Assembly (NCBI RefSeq): GCF_000172795.2
Contig: NZ_CP020947.1
Coordinates: 561,001-625,000, forward strand
Reading direction: 5' to 3'
Source: Rhizobium sp. CIAT894
GTDB taxonomy: Bacteria > Pseudomonadota > Alphaproteobacteria > Rhizobiales > Rhizobiaceae
DNA length: 64,000 bases
This document shows, in pieces, positions 1 to 7,739 of this stretch. How positions within the stretch are numbered: the first letter of the stretch is position 1; each line of letters starts with the position of its first letter. The notes under the pieces were generated by a model that was not told the DNA's origin, ran no database searches, and saw nothing but the letters and a program-made list of their open reading frames with translations. The translations under genes and the position numbers were made by a program.

Positions 1-293
1 GCCCGAGTATGACGGAGAGTGGGGGGCGAGATGGGCAAGAAGCGAGACGTCCGGAAGAATTTCAGCAAATGAGCCAGCGGTTTTGCGTGGTGATCGCGTA
101 AAGTAAAAGGCGGCAATAAAATCAGCGCGTAGTTCGCTATTTGTGGCGGAGTCTCCCCACCCTCCGTCGTCCTCGGGCTTGACCCGAGGACCCATGCGGC
201 AAGCACTGTGTTCGTAAAAAGCGACCACAAGATAGAGCTCATCTCACTTGGAGTTCCAGCCAAAACCCCGAAGCGTTCGCGTCACCCACGCAC
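1..293. other. Non-coding repeat-rich window edge
   Basis: I see no credible gene here. The first 25 bases look like one arm of the palindromic repeat family described at 155-214 (they read as a reverse arm ending in GACGGAG), so the window probably begins inside a repeat pair. Positions 50-110 hold a degenerate stretch resembling the short AATTYC...TTTTGCG repeat also seen near 5430 and 43623. Confidence 0.5.
155..214 (+). repeat. Palindromic intergenic repeat, family A, copy 1
   Basis: The core CCTCGGGCTTGACCCGAGG is a self-complementary hairpin, flanked by CCCACCCTCCGTCGT on one side and ACCCATGCGGCAAGCA on the other. Nearly identical copies lie at 5347-5400 (inverted) and 5660-5720, with more diverged copies at 23071-23158 and 54234-54340. 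It is intergenic in every case. Confidence 0.8.
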
Positions 294-321
294 AAAAAAA
301 CGGGCCGCGCGGCCCGTTTTT
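294..321 (-). terminator. Rho-independent terminator of gcrA, probably bidirectional
   Basis: A G/C-rich perfect hairpin (CGGGCCGCGCGGCCCG, 301-316) is flanked by an A-run on the left and a T-run on the right, so it can terminate in both directions. It lies about 25 bases past the gcrA stop codon. Confidence 0.8.
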
Positions 322-345
322 GCATGTCGACAATGTCTTACCTGC

Positions 346-888
346 TCAGCCGACCCGCGCTGCTGCCCGGCGGCGTTCGTTGACCGGCTGGTAGGCGAGC
401 TTCTGGTGATAGCTGCAATAGGGCGAATTGTCGGGGGATTCGCAGCCGCAGAAGTGGAAGTCATCCTTCAGCGGATCGCCGACCGGCCACTTGCAGGTGC
501 GTTCGGTCAGTTCCGTCAGGCCGAGGCGGCGCGAGATCGGCACGACCACGTTGCCCTTCGGCACATATTCCATTTCCTCGACCGTTTCGATCTCGATCTC
601 TTCCTTCAGCATCGTCGCGCCCTGCTGGCGGGTAACGGTGCGGGTGGTGGTGGTGGTGATGCGAGAGGCGTAGTTCGGTGCGCGCGGCGCCGATGTGGTG
701 CGCTTCGGCGTTCGCGCGGCGGTGTTCGTGCCGCCGGCCTTGGCGCGGCCCGGAAGGCTCAGCCGGTGCACCTTGCCGATAACAGCGTTTCTGCTGACAC
801 CGCCAAGTTGTGCCGCGATCTGGCTCGCGCTCAGTCCTTCGGCCCAAAGTTTCTTGAGTTTCTCGACCCGCTCGTCTGTCCAGTTCAT
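346..888 (-). CDS. gcrA: Cell-cycle regulator GcrA
   Basis: 180-residue protein that starts MNWTDERVEKLKKLWAEG and continues with SASQIAAQLGGVSRNAVIGK, the N-terminal helix-turn-helix signature of the GcrA family. A basic, T/R/A-rich linker follows, then a C-terminal region with a CKWP motif (in TERTCKWPVGDP) and cysteines in HFCGCESPDNSPYCSYH that may bind metal or sigma70. In Caulobacter, GcrA binds sigma70 and promotes transcription from promoters carrying CcrM-methylated GANTC sites, which drives S-phase genes. The start ATG has a GGTGGAG ribosome site upstream. A bidirectional terminator follows the gene. The upstream region carries five GANTC sites, suggesting that its own promoter is methylation-sensitive. 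Confidence 0.96.
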   Translation of the reverse strand: MNWTDERVEKLKKLWAEGLSASQIAAQLGGVSRNAVIGKVHRLSLPGRAKAGGTNTAARTPKRTTSAPRAPNYASRITTTTTRTVTRQQGATMLKEEIEIETVEEMEYVPKGNVVVPISRRLGLTELTERTCKWPVGDPLKDDFHFCGCESPDNSPYCSYHQKLAYQPVNERRRAAARVG

Positions 889-921
889 GCCCTGTCTCCA
901 CCTTTCGCGTTGGTGATGGCA

Positions 922-1071
922 GAATCCCTCACCGTTGTCCCGGAAGGCTCCGAAACAAGAAACGCCCGATCAATTTTGGTGACTAGTTCCGCCGCATGCA
1001 GTCTAGTAATTGAACTTTAACCTAGTGTGAGCCTGACTCCCTGACAAGAGTCGCGGGAATCCGGATGAATC
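922..1071. promoter_or_regulatory. Cluster of GANTC (CcrM) methylation sites
   Basis: GANTC occurs at 922, 1035, 1048, 1057 and 1067, with the last four inside 37 bases. One site per about 256 bases is expected by chance. The cluster lies between gcrA and the candidate small RNA / argD, so it could act on either side. Confidence 0.6.
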
Positions 1072-1129
1072 GAATTCCGAGTTTTCCCCAACTTGCTGCC
1101 CCGGCGTGTCATTTCTGCAATAATGCCTG

Positions 1130-1251
1130 TTGAAGACTGAAAATGCTGCTGTACACCCTTGCTGCATGCGCTAAGGGCGCAGTTTTGTTGACATTGCAGC
1201 GCGAAAAGGAAATAGTGCCAGTCGCCGCCGCAAGGCGGCATTTTTGATTTT
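1130..1251 (+). ncRNA. Candidate small RNA in the gcrA-argD interval
   Basis: The interval has no open reading frame with coding character. It ends in a classic intrinsic terminator: GCCGCC (1224-1229), loop GCAA, GGCGGC (1234-1239), then ATTTTTGATTTTT. This lies about 60 bases before the argD start. A possible -10 element (AATAAT, 1119-1124) would place a start near 1130 and give an RNA of about 120 nt. Rhizobia encode many such intergenic trans-acting RNAs. The alternative is an argD leader with an attenuator. The 5' end is an estimate. Confidence 0.45.
1224..1251 (+). terminator. Intrinsic terminator upstream of argD
   Basis: A six-base-pair GC stem with a GCAA tetraloop is followed by two T-runs. 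It lies between the gcrA side and argD, so it ends either a small RNA or a premature argD transcript. Confidence 0.7.
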
Positions 1252-1312
1252 TCGGGCCTGGTTTTCTTAGCCGGAGTCCGGTGATTGACAACGCTGATCG
1301 GGAGACCGCGCC

Positions 1313-2512
1313 ATGGCTGAAGCCGCGCCGCTTTATGACACCTATTCTCGTGCCCCGCTGCGGTTCGAGCGAGGCGAGGGCGTGTGGCTGATTACCGAGA
1401 GCGGCGAACGATATCTCGATTTCGGCGCCGGCGTCGCCGTCACCTCGGTCGGCCACGGCAATCCGCATGTCGTGGGCGCATTGAAGGAGCAGGCCGACAA
1501 GGTCTGGCACCTCTCCAACATCTATGAGATCCCCGGCCAGGAGCGCCTGGCAAAGAGGCTGACGGACGCCACCTTCGCCGACAAGGTGTTCTTCACCAAT
1601 TCGGGCGCCGAGGCGCTCGAATGCGCGATCAAGACGGCGCGCCGCTATCAGTTTTCCAAGGGCCATCCCGAGCGCTTCCATATCATCACCTTCGAAGGCG
1701 CCTTCCATGGCCGGACACTGGCGACGATCGCTGCCGGCGGCCAGGAGAAATATCTCGAAGGTTTCGGCCCCAAGGCGCCGGGTTTCGATCAGGTGGCTTT
1801 CGGCGATATCGAAGCGGTGCGCGCCGCCATCACGGATGCGACGGCGGCCATCCTCGTCGAGCCGGTGCAGGGCGAGGGCGGCGTGCGCCCCGCCACCCCC
1901 GGGTTCATGAAGGCGCTGCGCCAGATCTGCGACGAACACGGCCTGCTGCTGATCCTCGACGAAGTCCAGACCGGCGTCGGCCGCACCGGCAAGCTGTTCG
2001 CCCATGAATGGTCGGGCATCACCCCCGACATCATGGCTGTCGCCAAGGGCATCGGCGGCGGCTTCCCGCTCGGCGCCTGCCTTGCCACGGCGGAAGCCGC
2101 CTCCGGCATGAAGGCCGGCACGCATGGTTCGACCTATGGCGGCAATCCGCTGGCCATGGCCGTCGGCAGCGCCGTGCTCGACGTCATTCTGGCCGACGGC
2201 TTCCTCCAGCAGGTGCGCGACGTCGCGTTGGTCTTCCGCCAGGGGCTGGCGTCACTGAAGGATCGTTATCCCGATGTGATCGAAGATATCAGGGGCGAGG
2301 GGCTGCTGCTCGGCGTCAAGGCCGCCATTCCCTCGGCCGAACTGCTGCAGGCGATCCGCGCCGCCCATCTGCTCGGCGTGCCCGCCGGCGACAACGTCAT
2401 CCGCCTTCTTCCGCCGCTCGTCGTCACCGCCGAGGAAGCTCGCGAGGGCCTCGCCCGCCTCGAGCGCGCTGCCGAAAGCATCCGCGCCGCCAAGATCAAG
2501 AAGACGGCTTGA
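1313..2512 (+). CDS. argD: Acetylornithine aminotransferase
   Basis: 399-residue class-III PLP aminotransferase that converts N-acetylglutamate semialdehyde to N-acetylornithine in arginine synthesis (possibly also succinyl-diaminopimelate in lysine synthesis). The family motifs are in place: [17 protein letters not shown] near residues 95-111, the [14 protein letters not shown] stretch with the cofactor-contacting Asp, and [12 protein letters not shown] with the Schiff-base lysine. The glycine-rich [10 protein letters not shown] follows. The start ATG has GGGAG upstream. It is followed 37 bases later by argF on the same strand, so the two probably form an operon with hslO. Confidence 0.97.
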   Translation: MAEAAPLYDTYSRAPLRFERGEGVWLITESGERYLDFGAGVAVTSVGHGNPHVVGALKEQADKVWHLSNIYEIPGQERLAKRLTDATFADKVFFTNSGAEALECAIKTARRYQFSKGHPERFHIITFEGAFHGRTLATIAAGGQEKYLEGFGPKAPGFDQVAFGDIEAVRAAITDATAAILVEPVQGEGGVRPATPGFMKALRQICDEHGLLLILDEVQTGVGRTGKLFAHEWSGITPDIMAVAKGIGGGFPLGACLATAEAASGMKAGTHGSTYGGNPLAMAVGSAVLDVILADGFLQQVRDVALVFRQGLASLKDRYPDVIEDIRGEGLLLGVKAAIPSAELLQAIRAAHLLGVPAGDNVIRLLPPLVVTAEEAREGLARLERAAESIRAAKIKKTA

Positions 2513-2518
2513 AGGGAT

Positions 2519-2534
2519 TGCGCCTTCGGGCGCA
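2519..2534 (+). other. UUCG-capped hairpin between argD and argF
   Basis: TGCGCC-TTCG-GGCGCA forms a perfect six-base-pair stem closed by a C(UUCG)G tetraloop, a very stable RNA fold. There is no T-tract, so it is more likely a processing or stability element in the argDF transcript than a terminator. Confidence 0.6.
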
Positions 2535-2549
2535 CGACAGGTTAACAAC

Positions 2550-3464
2550 ATGGCTCCTAAACATTTCCTCGATCTTTCGGCGGTCACCTCAGCCGACCTC
2601 AGAACCATCATGAACGATGCGCTCGCCCGCAAGCAGGCCTTCAAGGCCGGCACCGGCGACAAGCCGCTCGCCGGCAAGATGCTGGCGATGATCTTCGAAA
2701 AGCCGTCGACGCGCACCCGCGTCTCCTTCGATGTCGGCATGCGCCAGCTCGGCGGCGAAACGCTGTTCCTGTCCGGCACCGAGATGCAGCTCGGCCGCGC
2801 CGAGACGATCGGCGACACCGCCAAGGTGCTGTCGCGTTATGTCGATGCGATCATGATCCGCACCACCGAGCATTCGCGCCTGCTGGAGCTTGCCGAGCAT
2901 GCGACGGTGCCGGTGATCAATGCGCTGACGGATGACACCCACCCCTGCCAGATCATGGCCGATATCATGACCTTCGAAGAGCATCGCGGGTCGATCAAGG
3001 GCAAGACCATCGCCTGGACCGGCGACGGCAACAATGTGCTGCATTCGCTGGTCGAAGGCGCCGCCCGCTTCGGTTACCGCATGAACATGGCCGTCCCCCT
3101 TGGTTCGGAGCCCAAGGATCACTATCTGAACTGGGCCCGCAATGAGGGCGCCGAAATCATGCTCTGCCATGATGCCGACCGTGCGGTCGAAGGCGTCGAT
3201 TGCGTGGTGACCGATACCTGGGTCTCCATGAATCAGGAACATCGGGCCCGGGGTCACAATGTCTTCCAGCCTTACCAGGTCAACGCGGCCTTGATGGCGA
3301 AGGCCGGCAATGATGCATTGTTCATGCATTGCCTGCCTGCTCATCGCGGTGAGGAAGTGACGGACGAGGTGATCGACGGTCCGCAATCCGTGGTCTTCGA
3401 TGAAGCGGAAAACCGTCTTCATGCGCAGAAGTCGATTCTAGCTTGGTGCCTGGGCGCGATCTGA
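2550..3464 (+). CDS. argF: Ornithine carbamoyltransferase
   Basis: 304-residue anabolic enzyme that joins carbamoyl phosphate and ornithine to make citrulline. Motifs seen are [11 protein letters not shown] near residues 51-61 (carbamoyl-phosphate loop), [12 protein letters not shown] near 127-138 (HPCQ), DTWVSM for ornithine binding and [13 protein letters not shown] (HCLP) near the C-terminus. Length is normal for the family. It lies 37 bases after argD, with a stable UUCG hairpin between them, and is followed by hslO after about 90 bases. Confidence 0.97.
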   Translation: MAPKHFLDLSAVTSADLRTIMNDALARKQAFKAGTGDKPLAGKMLAMIFEKPSTRTRVSFDVGMRQLGGETLFLSGTEMQLGRAETIGDTAKVLSRYVDAIMIRTTEHSRLLELAEHATVPVINALTDDTHPCQIMADIMTFEEHRGSIKGKTIAWTGDGNNVLHSLVEGAARFGYRMNMAVPLGSEPKDHYLNWARNEGAEIMLCHDADRAVEGVDCVVTDTWVSMNQEHRARGHNVFQPYQVNAALMAKAGNDALFMHCLPAHRGEEVTDEVIDGPQSVVFDEAENRLHAQKSILAWCLGAI

Positions 3465-3552
3465 ACCATAATCGGACGCCGCGTGTGAAAAACGCGCGGC
3501 CGCGCGAGCGAAGGGCACCCTGTCCTTTCGCTTGAAAACTAGGAGTGAATCC

Positions 3553-4545
3553 ATGGCAGAAGCTGCAGCCGCCCTCGGCCAGTTCGATTTCGCCGGCGAT
3601 GACCATGTCGTCCCCTTTCAGGTGGAGGGTCTGGATGTGCGCGGCCGCGCCGTCCAGCTCGGCCCGATGCTCGACGCCATCCTCGAGCGCCATCATTATC
3701 CCGCCCCCGTCGCCCGGCTGCTTGCCGAAGTCGTGGTGCTGACGGTGCTGCTCGGCACCTCGCTGAAATTCGACGGCAAATTCACCGTGCAGACCAAGGG
3801 CGATGGCCCGGTCGATCTTCTCGTCGCCGATTTCTCGACGCCGGAAAATGTCCGTGCCTATGCCCGTTTCGACCAGGCGCTGCTCAACAAGGCGGTTGCC
3901 GCTGGGGAAACAGAGCCGGAGCAATTGCTCGGCCGGGGCGTGCTCGCCTTCACCATCGACCAGGGCAAGTTCGGCCAGCCCTACCAGGGCATCGTCGAAC
4001 TCGACGGCACCTCGCTCGAGGAGATTGCCGGCGTCTATTTCCGCCAGTCGGAGCAGATCCCGACGCGCGTGCGGCTGGCTGCGGCCGAGCTCCTCGATCG
4101 CGACGAGGCCGGCAAGCCGCGCCATCGCTGGCGGGCAGGCGGCCTTGTCGCCCAGTTCCTGCCGGAAGCGCCGGAGCGCATGCGCCAGCCCGATCTCCAT
4201 GGCGGCGACGGCGATACCGGCAGCCGCCTGCATGGTGAGGACGATGCCTGGCTCGAAGCCCGTTCGCTGGTCGAGACCATCGATGCCGATGAACTGACGG
4301 ACCCGCTTGTCGGGACCGAACGGCTGCTGTTTCGCCTGTTCCACGAGCGCGGCGTGCGCGTCTACGAACCCCGCGCCGTCTTCGACCGCTGCAGCTGCTC
4401 GCGGGAAAAGATCGGCGGCGTGCTGAAGGGCTTTTCGGCTGAGGAGATCGAGGCCAGCCAGGAAAACGGCGAAATCGCCGTGACCTGCGAATTCTGCTCG
4501 ACCACCTACCGCTTCGAAACGGTGGAGCTTCAGCCGGCCGAGTAG
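3553..4545 (+). CDS. hslO: Redox-regulated chaperone Hsp33
   Basis: About 330 residues. Hsp33 is a cytoplasmic holdase activated when oxidative stress releases its zinc. The four zinc cysteines are visible near the C-terminus: DRCSCSREK (CxC) and, 29 residues on, TCEFCSTTY (CxxC). I place the start at the ATG preceded by AGGAGTGAATCC rather than at an in-frame ATG 21 bases upstream, because the ribosome site fits only the downstream one. It is the third gene of the argD-argF-hslO run. The first 15-20 residues (AEAAAALGQFDFAGDD) are an alphaproteobacterial-type extension. Confidence 0.93.
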   Translation: MAEAAAALGQFDFAGDDHVVPFQVEGLDVRGRAVQLGPMLDAILERHHYPAPVARLLAEVVVLTVLLGTSLKFDGKFTVQTKGDGPVDLLVADFSTPENVRAYARFDQALLNKAVAAGETEPEQLLGRGVLAFTIDQGKFGQPYQGIVELDGTSLEEIAGVYFRQSEQIPTRVRLAAAELLDRDEAGKPRHRWRAGGLVAQFLPEAPERMRQPDLHGGDGDTGSRLHGEDDAWLEARSLVETIDADELTDPLVGTERLLFRLFHERGVRVYEPRAVFDRCSCSREKIGGVLKGFSAEEIEASQENGEIAVTCEFCSTTYRFETVELQPAE

Positions 4546-4661
4546 GCTCGGTTGAGCACGCACAGAACAAATACAAAAGATTAGCGATGATGCAGCACGG
4601 TGACTCGACTTTTGGTAGTCACTGTGCACCATTTATCCAACTGGTTCGGGGATGGGACTTC

Positions 4662-5249
4662 ATGCGCATTTTTTATTTCGTAGTCGCATTCATGGCTGCG
4701 ATGCCACAAATTGGCTTGGCTGATGATAAGGCAATCCAATGGAAAGAGGTCGGGGGCTGGACCGTGGCTGTCGACCCGACTTTAGACAATGGCTGTTTTG
4801 TTCTGACGTCCTTTGATGACGACACCATTTTTCGTCTTGGCTTCAATTTCCGAAAAAAGGACAAACCTCTGTACATTCTGCTCGGAAATCCGAACTGGAA
4901 ATCCTTGGAGAAAGGTAAGCATTATCCCATCGAACTCTCGTTAGACCAGACTCAATGGACGGCTGATGCGAGAGGTCTGGATCTCGACGGCCTCAAATCA
5001 TTGTGGATCGATACCGACGATACCGACTTGATTGAGGAGTTCTCTGGTAAACTGAGTTTCCGCGCCCGCTTTAACGGAAAAGAGATTGTTGCCCTCGGTC
5101 TGAAAGATTCCGAGAGGGCAGCGGATGAGTTGCTCGCCTGCCAAAAGGCGGTAAACGATGCGGTCATGAAACAGCCGGCGTCGCCACAATCAAAAGATCC
5201 GTTCGAAGCAAAGCCAGGCACCCAGGCCTCGGATCCTTTCGACCTTTAG
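4662..5249 (+). CDS. Exported protein of unknown function
   Basis: About 195 residues beginning MRIFYFVVAFMAAMPQIGLADD, a clear Sec signal peptide with likely cleavage after GLA. The mature part (WKEVGGWTVAVDPTLDNGCF...) is rich in beta-prone segments and loosely recalls small periplasmic proteins of the IalB type, but I cannot assign it. The C-terminal tail repeats a DPF motif (KDPFEAKPG, SDPFDL). Base composition is visibly poorer in G+C than the neighbours, and a block of repeats follows at 5250-5742, which suggests an acquired or lineage-specific gene. A longer start at 4587 would put the signal peptide internally, so I reject it. Confidence 0.7.
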   Translation: MRIFYFVVAFMAAMPQIGLADDKAIQWKEVGGWTVAVDPTLDNGCFVLTSFDDDTIFRLGFNFRKKDKPLYILLGNPNWKSLEKGKHYPIELSLDQTQWTADARGLDLDGLKSLWIDTDDTDLIEEFSGKLSFRARFNGKEIVALGLKDSERAADELLACQKAVNDAVMKQPASPQSKDPFEAKPGTQASDPFDL

Positions 5250-5346
5250 TCGATTGATGACTGGACAAGCCCGGGGATCCACGACCGCGGGCACGGCGTC
5301 CATGTTGGTACTGACTGGAGGGCTGCAGCCGGCCGCGTCCGAGCGC

Positions 5347-5400
5347 AGTGCTTGCCGCATGGGTCCTCGGGTCAAGCCCGAGGACGACGGAGGGTGGGGA
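5347..5400 (-). repeat. Palindromic intergenic repeat, family A, copy 2 (inverted)
   Basis: Reverse-oriented copy of the repeat at 155-214 (GTGCTTGCCGCATGGGT, then the CCTCGG...CCGAGG hairpin, then GACGACGGAGGGTGGGG). With the direct copy at 5660-5720 it brackets about 260 bases that contain a RIME-like element. Confidence 0.8.
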
Positions 5401-5463
5401 GAAACGAGCGGCAAGAGGCGGGACGTCTCGGAATTCCAGCAAAATGCGCAAACGATTTTGCGT

Positions 5464-5569
5464 TAATGCATGTCGCTCGGAAGTATACAGCGGTTCCGGG
5501 ATAACGACATGCATCAAAACAAAGAGCCAAAGCGCGTCGCATGAATCAAGTTTGACGCGACGCGCTTTA
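5464..5569 (+). repeat. RIME-like mosaic element, degenerate copy
   Basis: It shares the layout ATGCATGTCG...CAGCGGTT...AACGACATGC...AAAACAAAGA...GACGCGACGCGCTTTA with copies at 13627-13780, 20755-20862 and 42975-43082, but the first half is diverged. Internal inverted segments (GCATGTCG / CGACATGC) would fold the RNA. Confidence 0.65.
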
Positions 5570-5659
5570 GAAGCAGGTAAAGCAAACCCCACGTCCAACA
5601 AAACGCTGCACACTTTTAATGAATTTGCTCCCGTCCGCTCGCCTCTTGCCGGTCGTTAT

Positions 5660-5720
5660 CCCCACCCTCCGTCGTCCTCGGGCTTGACCCGAGGACCCAT
5701 GCGGCAAGCACGGCGTTCGT
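5660..5720 (+). repeat. Palindromic intergenic repeat, family A, copy 3
   Basis: Near-identical to the copy at 155-214, including the flanks CCCACCCTCCGTCGT and CCCATGCGGCAAGCA. It ends about 25 bases from the apaG stop codon. The whole interval 5250-5742 contains only repeats. Confidence 0.8.
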
Positions 5721-5742
5721 GTTCGAACTGACAAGCGCCCCC

Positions 5743-6135
5743 TCAGTTCAACACGCGCAGCAGCCCCGGCGAATCCAGCGAGAAGGCGGGGATGTCGACA
5801 TCGAACAGCTCGCCTTCGTCCGTTTCCATCTGATAATGGCCGAACATCAGCCCGGATGGGGTGTCGAGCGGGCAGCCGGAGGAATATTCGTAGGTGTCGC
5901 CGGGGCTGAGCCGCGGTTGTTCGCCGACGACGCCGGGGCCGGTCACCTCGTCGACCACGCCGTTCTGGTCGGTGATGTTCCAGTAGCGGTTGACCAGGCG
6001 AACAGCGACACCGGAATTGTTGCTGATGACAATCCGGTAACCCCAGACATAGCGATCGTCTTCCGGATCGGATTGCTCCTCCAGGTAAAACGGCTCGACA
6101 ACGACTTCGATCTCTCTTGTGAAAGCGCGATACAT
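5743..6135 (-). CDS. apaG: ApaG domain protein
   Basis: 130-residue single-domain ApaG protein with a fibronectin-type beta fold. Motifs characteristic of the family are [46 protein letters not shown] and [10 protein letters not shown]. In enteric bacteria apaG mutants are affected in cobalt/magnesium resistance, but the biochemical role is unsettled. The ATG at the upper end has AAGGTG upstream. An in-frame TTG six codons earlier is a weaker start. It is read toward the repeat block and has no obvious operon partner here. Confidence 0.93.
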   Translation of the reverse strand: MYRAFTREIEVVVEPFYLEEQSDPEDDRYVWGYRIVISNNSGVAVRLVNRYWNITDQNGVVDEVTGPGVVGEQPRLSPGDTYEYSSGCPLDTPSGLMFGHYQMETDEGELFDVDIPAFSLDSPGLLRVLN

Positions 6136-6315
6136 GCCTGGCACCTTAGTCAAGATACGTTACCCATATCTTATAAGAGGCGCTGTCCGTCAAGAAACGG
6201 AACGTTGATCGGCGATGAAACAGCTATGATCGAAAGGTTTTCGATCGTTAAGCCTAATTCTCAGTGTTAATTTACTTCGCAATGCCGCCACGGGCGAACC
6301 TTGTTCCACTCACGC

Positions 6316-6346
6316 AGCGGCCGGATTCGGATGAAGTCCGGCCGCT
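6316..6346 (-). terminator. Hairpin downstream of metZ
   Basis: A perfect 10-bp stem (AGCGGCCGGA / TCCGGCCGCT) with an 11-base loop starts 12 bases past the metZ stop. There is no long T-run, so termination efficiency is uncertain. Confidence 0.5.
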
Positions 6347-6357
6347 AAATCAGTCGA

Positions 6358-7542
6358 TCAGGCCGAAACCTTGGCAAGCGCTTTCGCGAAATCCTCGATC
6401 AGGTCGTCGGTATCCTCGATGCCGGCCGAAAGCCGCACCGTGCCCGCGGAAATGCCGAGTTCGGCGCGCGCCTCTTCCGACAGGTTCTTGTGCGTCGTCG
6501 TGGCCGGATGGGTGATCAGGCTCTTGCTGTCGCCGAGATTGTTGGAAATCTTGATGATCTCGAGCGCGTTCTGCAGCGCGAAGGCCGCCTCCTTGCCACC
6601 CTTCAGCTCGAAGCAGACCAGCGTCGAGCCGCCGGTCATCTGCTTGGCGATGATATCGGCCTGCGGATGGTCCTTGCGGCCGGGATAGATCACCTTGGCG
6701 ACCTTGCCTTGCTCGGCCAGGAAATCGGCGATCTTCGCCGCATTCTGCGTCTGCTGCTTGACGCGCAGCGGCAGCGTTTCGATGCCCTTCAAGAGCGTCC
6801 AGGCATTGAACGGCGACATGGCCGGGCCGGTATGGCGGAAGTAATCGTGCAGGTTCTCATCGATCCATGCCTTGTCTGATAGCACCACGCCGCCGAGGCA
6901 GCGGCCCTGGCCGTCAATGTGCTTGGTGGCGGAATAGACGACGATATGGGCGCCGAGTTCCAGCGGCTTCTGGAACAGAGGGGTGGCAAACACATTGTCG
7001 ACCACGACCTTGGCGCCGACCTGGTTGGCGAGCTTGGCGACGCCTGATATATCGACCACTTCGAGCGTCGGGTTGGTCGGGCTTTCCAGGAAGAACACCT
7101 TGGTATTCGGCCGGATCGCCTCTTCCCAGTTTGCGAGATCCCGGCCGTCGACCAGCGTGCATTCGATGCCGTATTTCGGCGCCAGTGTCTCCACCACCCA
7201 GCGGCAGGAGCCGAAGAGGGCGCGCGCGGCGACGATGTGGTCGCCTGATTTGACCTGGCAGAGGATCGCAGCACTGACGGCCGCCATGCCGGAAGCCGTG
7301 GCGCGGGCGTCTTCGGCGCCTTCGAGCATGCACATGCGCTTTTCGAACATGTCGTTGGTCGGGCTGCCGTAGCGGGCATAGATATAGCCGTCCGTCTCGC
7401 CCTTGAAGCGCGCTTCGGCCGCCTCGGACGTGTCATAGACGAAGCCCTGCGTGAGATAGATCGCCTCGGATGTTTCGCCATATTGCGAACGCAGCGTGCC
7501 GCCGTGGACGAGTTGGGTTGCCGGGCGCCAGGTCTTGCTCAT
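6358..7542 (-). CDS. metZ: O-succinylhomoserine sulfhydrylase
   Basis: 394-residue Cys/Met metabolism PLP enzyme that makes homocysteine directly from O-succinylhomoserine and sulfide. Motifs seen are RYGSPTND, SGMAAVSAAIL, FLESPTNPTLEVVDI and YSATKHIDGQGRCLGG, in which the lysine binds PLP. I chose the ATG with GAAGGTG seven bases upstream. A start 12 codons earlier would translate into the leader. Expression is very probably controlled by the SAM-II riboswitch and terminator in its leader, consistent with methionine-pathway feedback. It is divergent from dcd. Confidence 0.95.
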   Translation of the reverse strand: MSKTWRPATQLVHGGTLRSQYGETSEAIYLTQGFVYDTSEAAEARFKGETDGYIYARYGSPTNDMFEKRMCMLEGAEDARATASGMAAVSAAILCQVKSGDHIVAARALFGSCRWVVETLAPKYGIECTLVDGRDLANWEEAIRPNTKVFFLESPTNPTLEVVDISGVAKLANQVGAKVVVDNVFATPLFQKPLELGAHIVVYSATKHIDGQGRCLGGVVLSDKAWIDENLHDYFRHTGPAMSPFNAWTLLKGIETLPLRVKQQTQNAAKIADFLAEQGKVAKVIYPGRKDHPQADIIAKQMTGGSTLVCFELKGGKEAAFALQNALEIIKISNNLGDSKSLITHPATTTHKNLSEEARAELGISAGTVRLSAGIEDTDDLIEDFAKALAKVSA

Positions 7543-7561
7543 GCTATCACCTTCACATAAC

Positions 7562-7592
7562 AAAAAAACCGGTCGCAAAAGCAGACCGGTTT
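7562..7592 (-). terminator. Riboswitch-linked intrinsic terminator in the metZ leader
   Basis: On the minus strand a 9-bp stem (AAACCGGTC / GACCGGTTT; plus positions 7584-7592 and 7566-7574) is followed by a run of T. It lies between the SAM-II aptamer and the metZ ribosome site. The 5' arm can instead pair with GACCGG at 7597-7602, the strand the aptamer uses in its pseudoknot, giving an antiterminator. Confidence 0.75.
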
Positions 7593-7595
7593 CAA

Positions 7596-7660
7596 CCCGG
7601 TCTTTTTAGCCACTTGTTTAACGTGGCTGCAAGCCGACCGGCCAAATCACCACGGGATAA
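7596..7660 (-). promoter_or_regulatory. SAM-II riboswitch aptamer
   Basis: The minus strand reads CCCGTGGTGATTTGGCC, GGCTTGCAGCCACGTTAAAC and GTGGCTAAAAAGACCGG in order, which matches the alphaproteobacterial metA/SAM-II motif that folds as an H-type pseudoknot. P1 pairs CGTGG (7650-7654) with CCACG (7622-7626). The pseudoknot pairs CCGGTC (7636-7641) with GACCGG (7597-7602). SAM-II aptamers sit upstream of metA, metX and metZ in this group. The predicted transcription start is almost at its first base. Confidence 0.92.
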
Positions 7661-7664
7661 TTCT

Positions 7665-7693
7665 GCAATACTGCTGTTGGCGGCTTGCGTCAA
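7665..7693 (-). promoter_or_regulatory. sigma70-type promoter of metZ
   Basis: On the minus strand TTGACG (7688-7693) is separated by exactly 17 bases from TATTGC (7665-7670). Transcription would start near 7658, at the beginning of the SAM-II aptamer. Confidence 0.65.
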
Positions 7694-7739
7694 TTCCCCG
7701 AGTTTGGTTTTGTCGGCGGCAAATGATGGATGAGGCATG

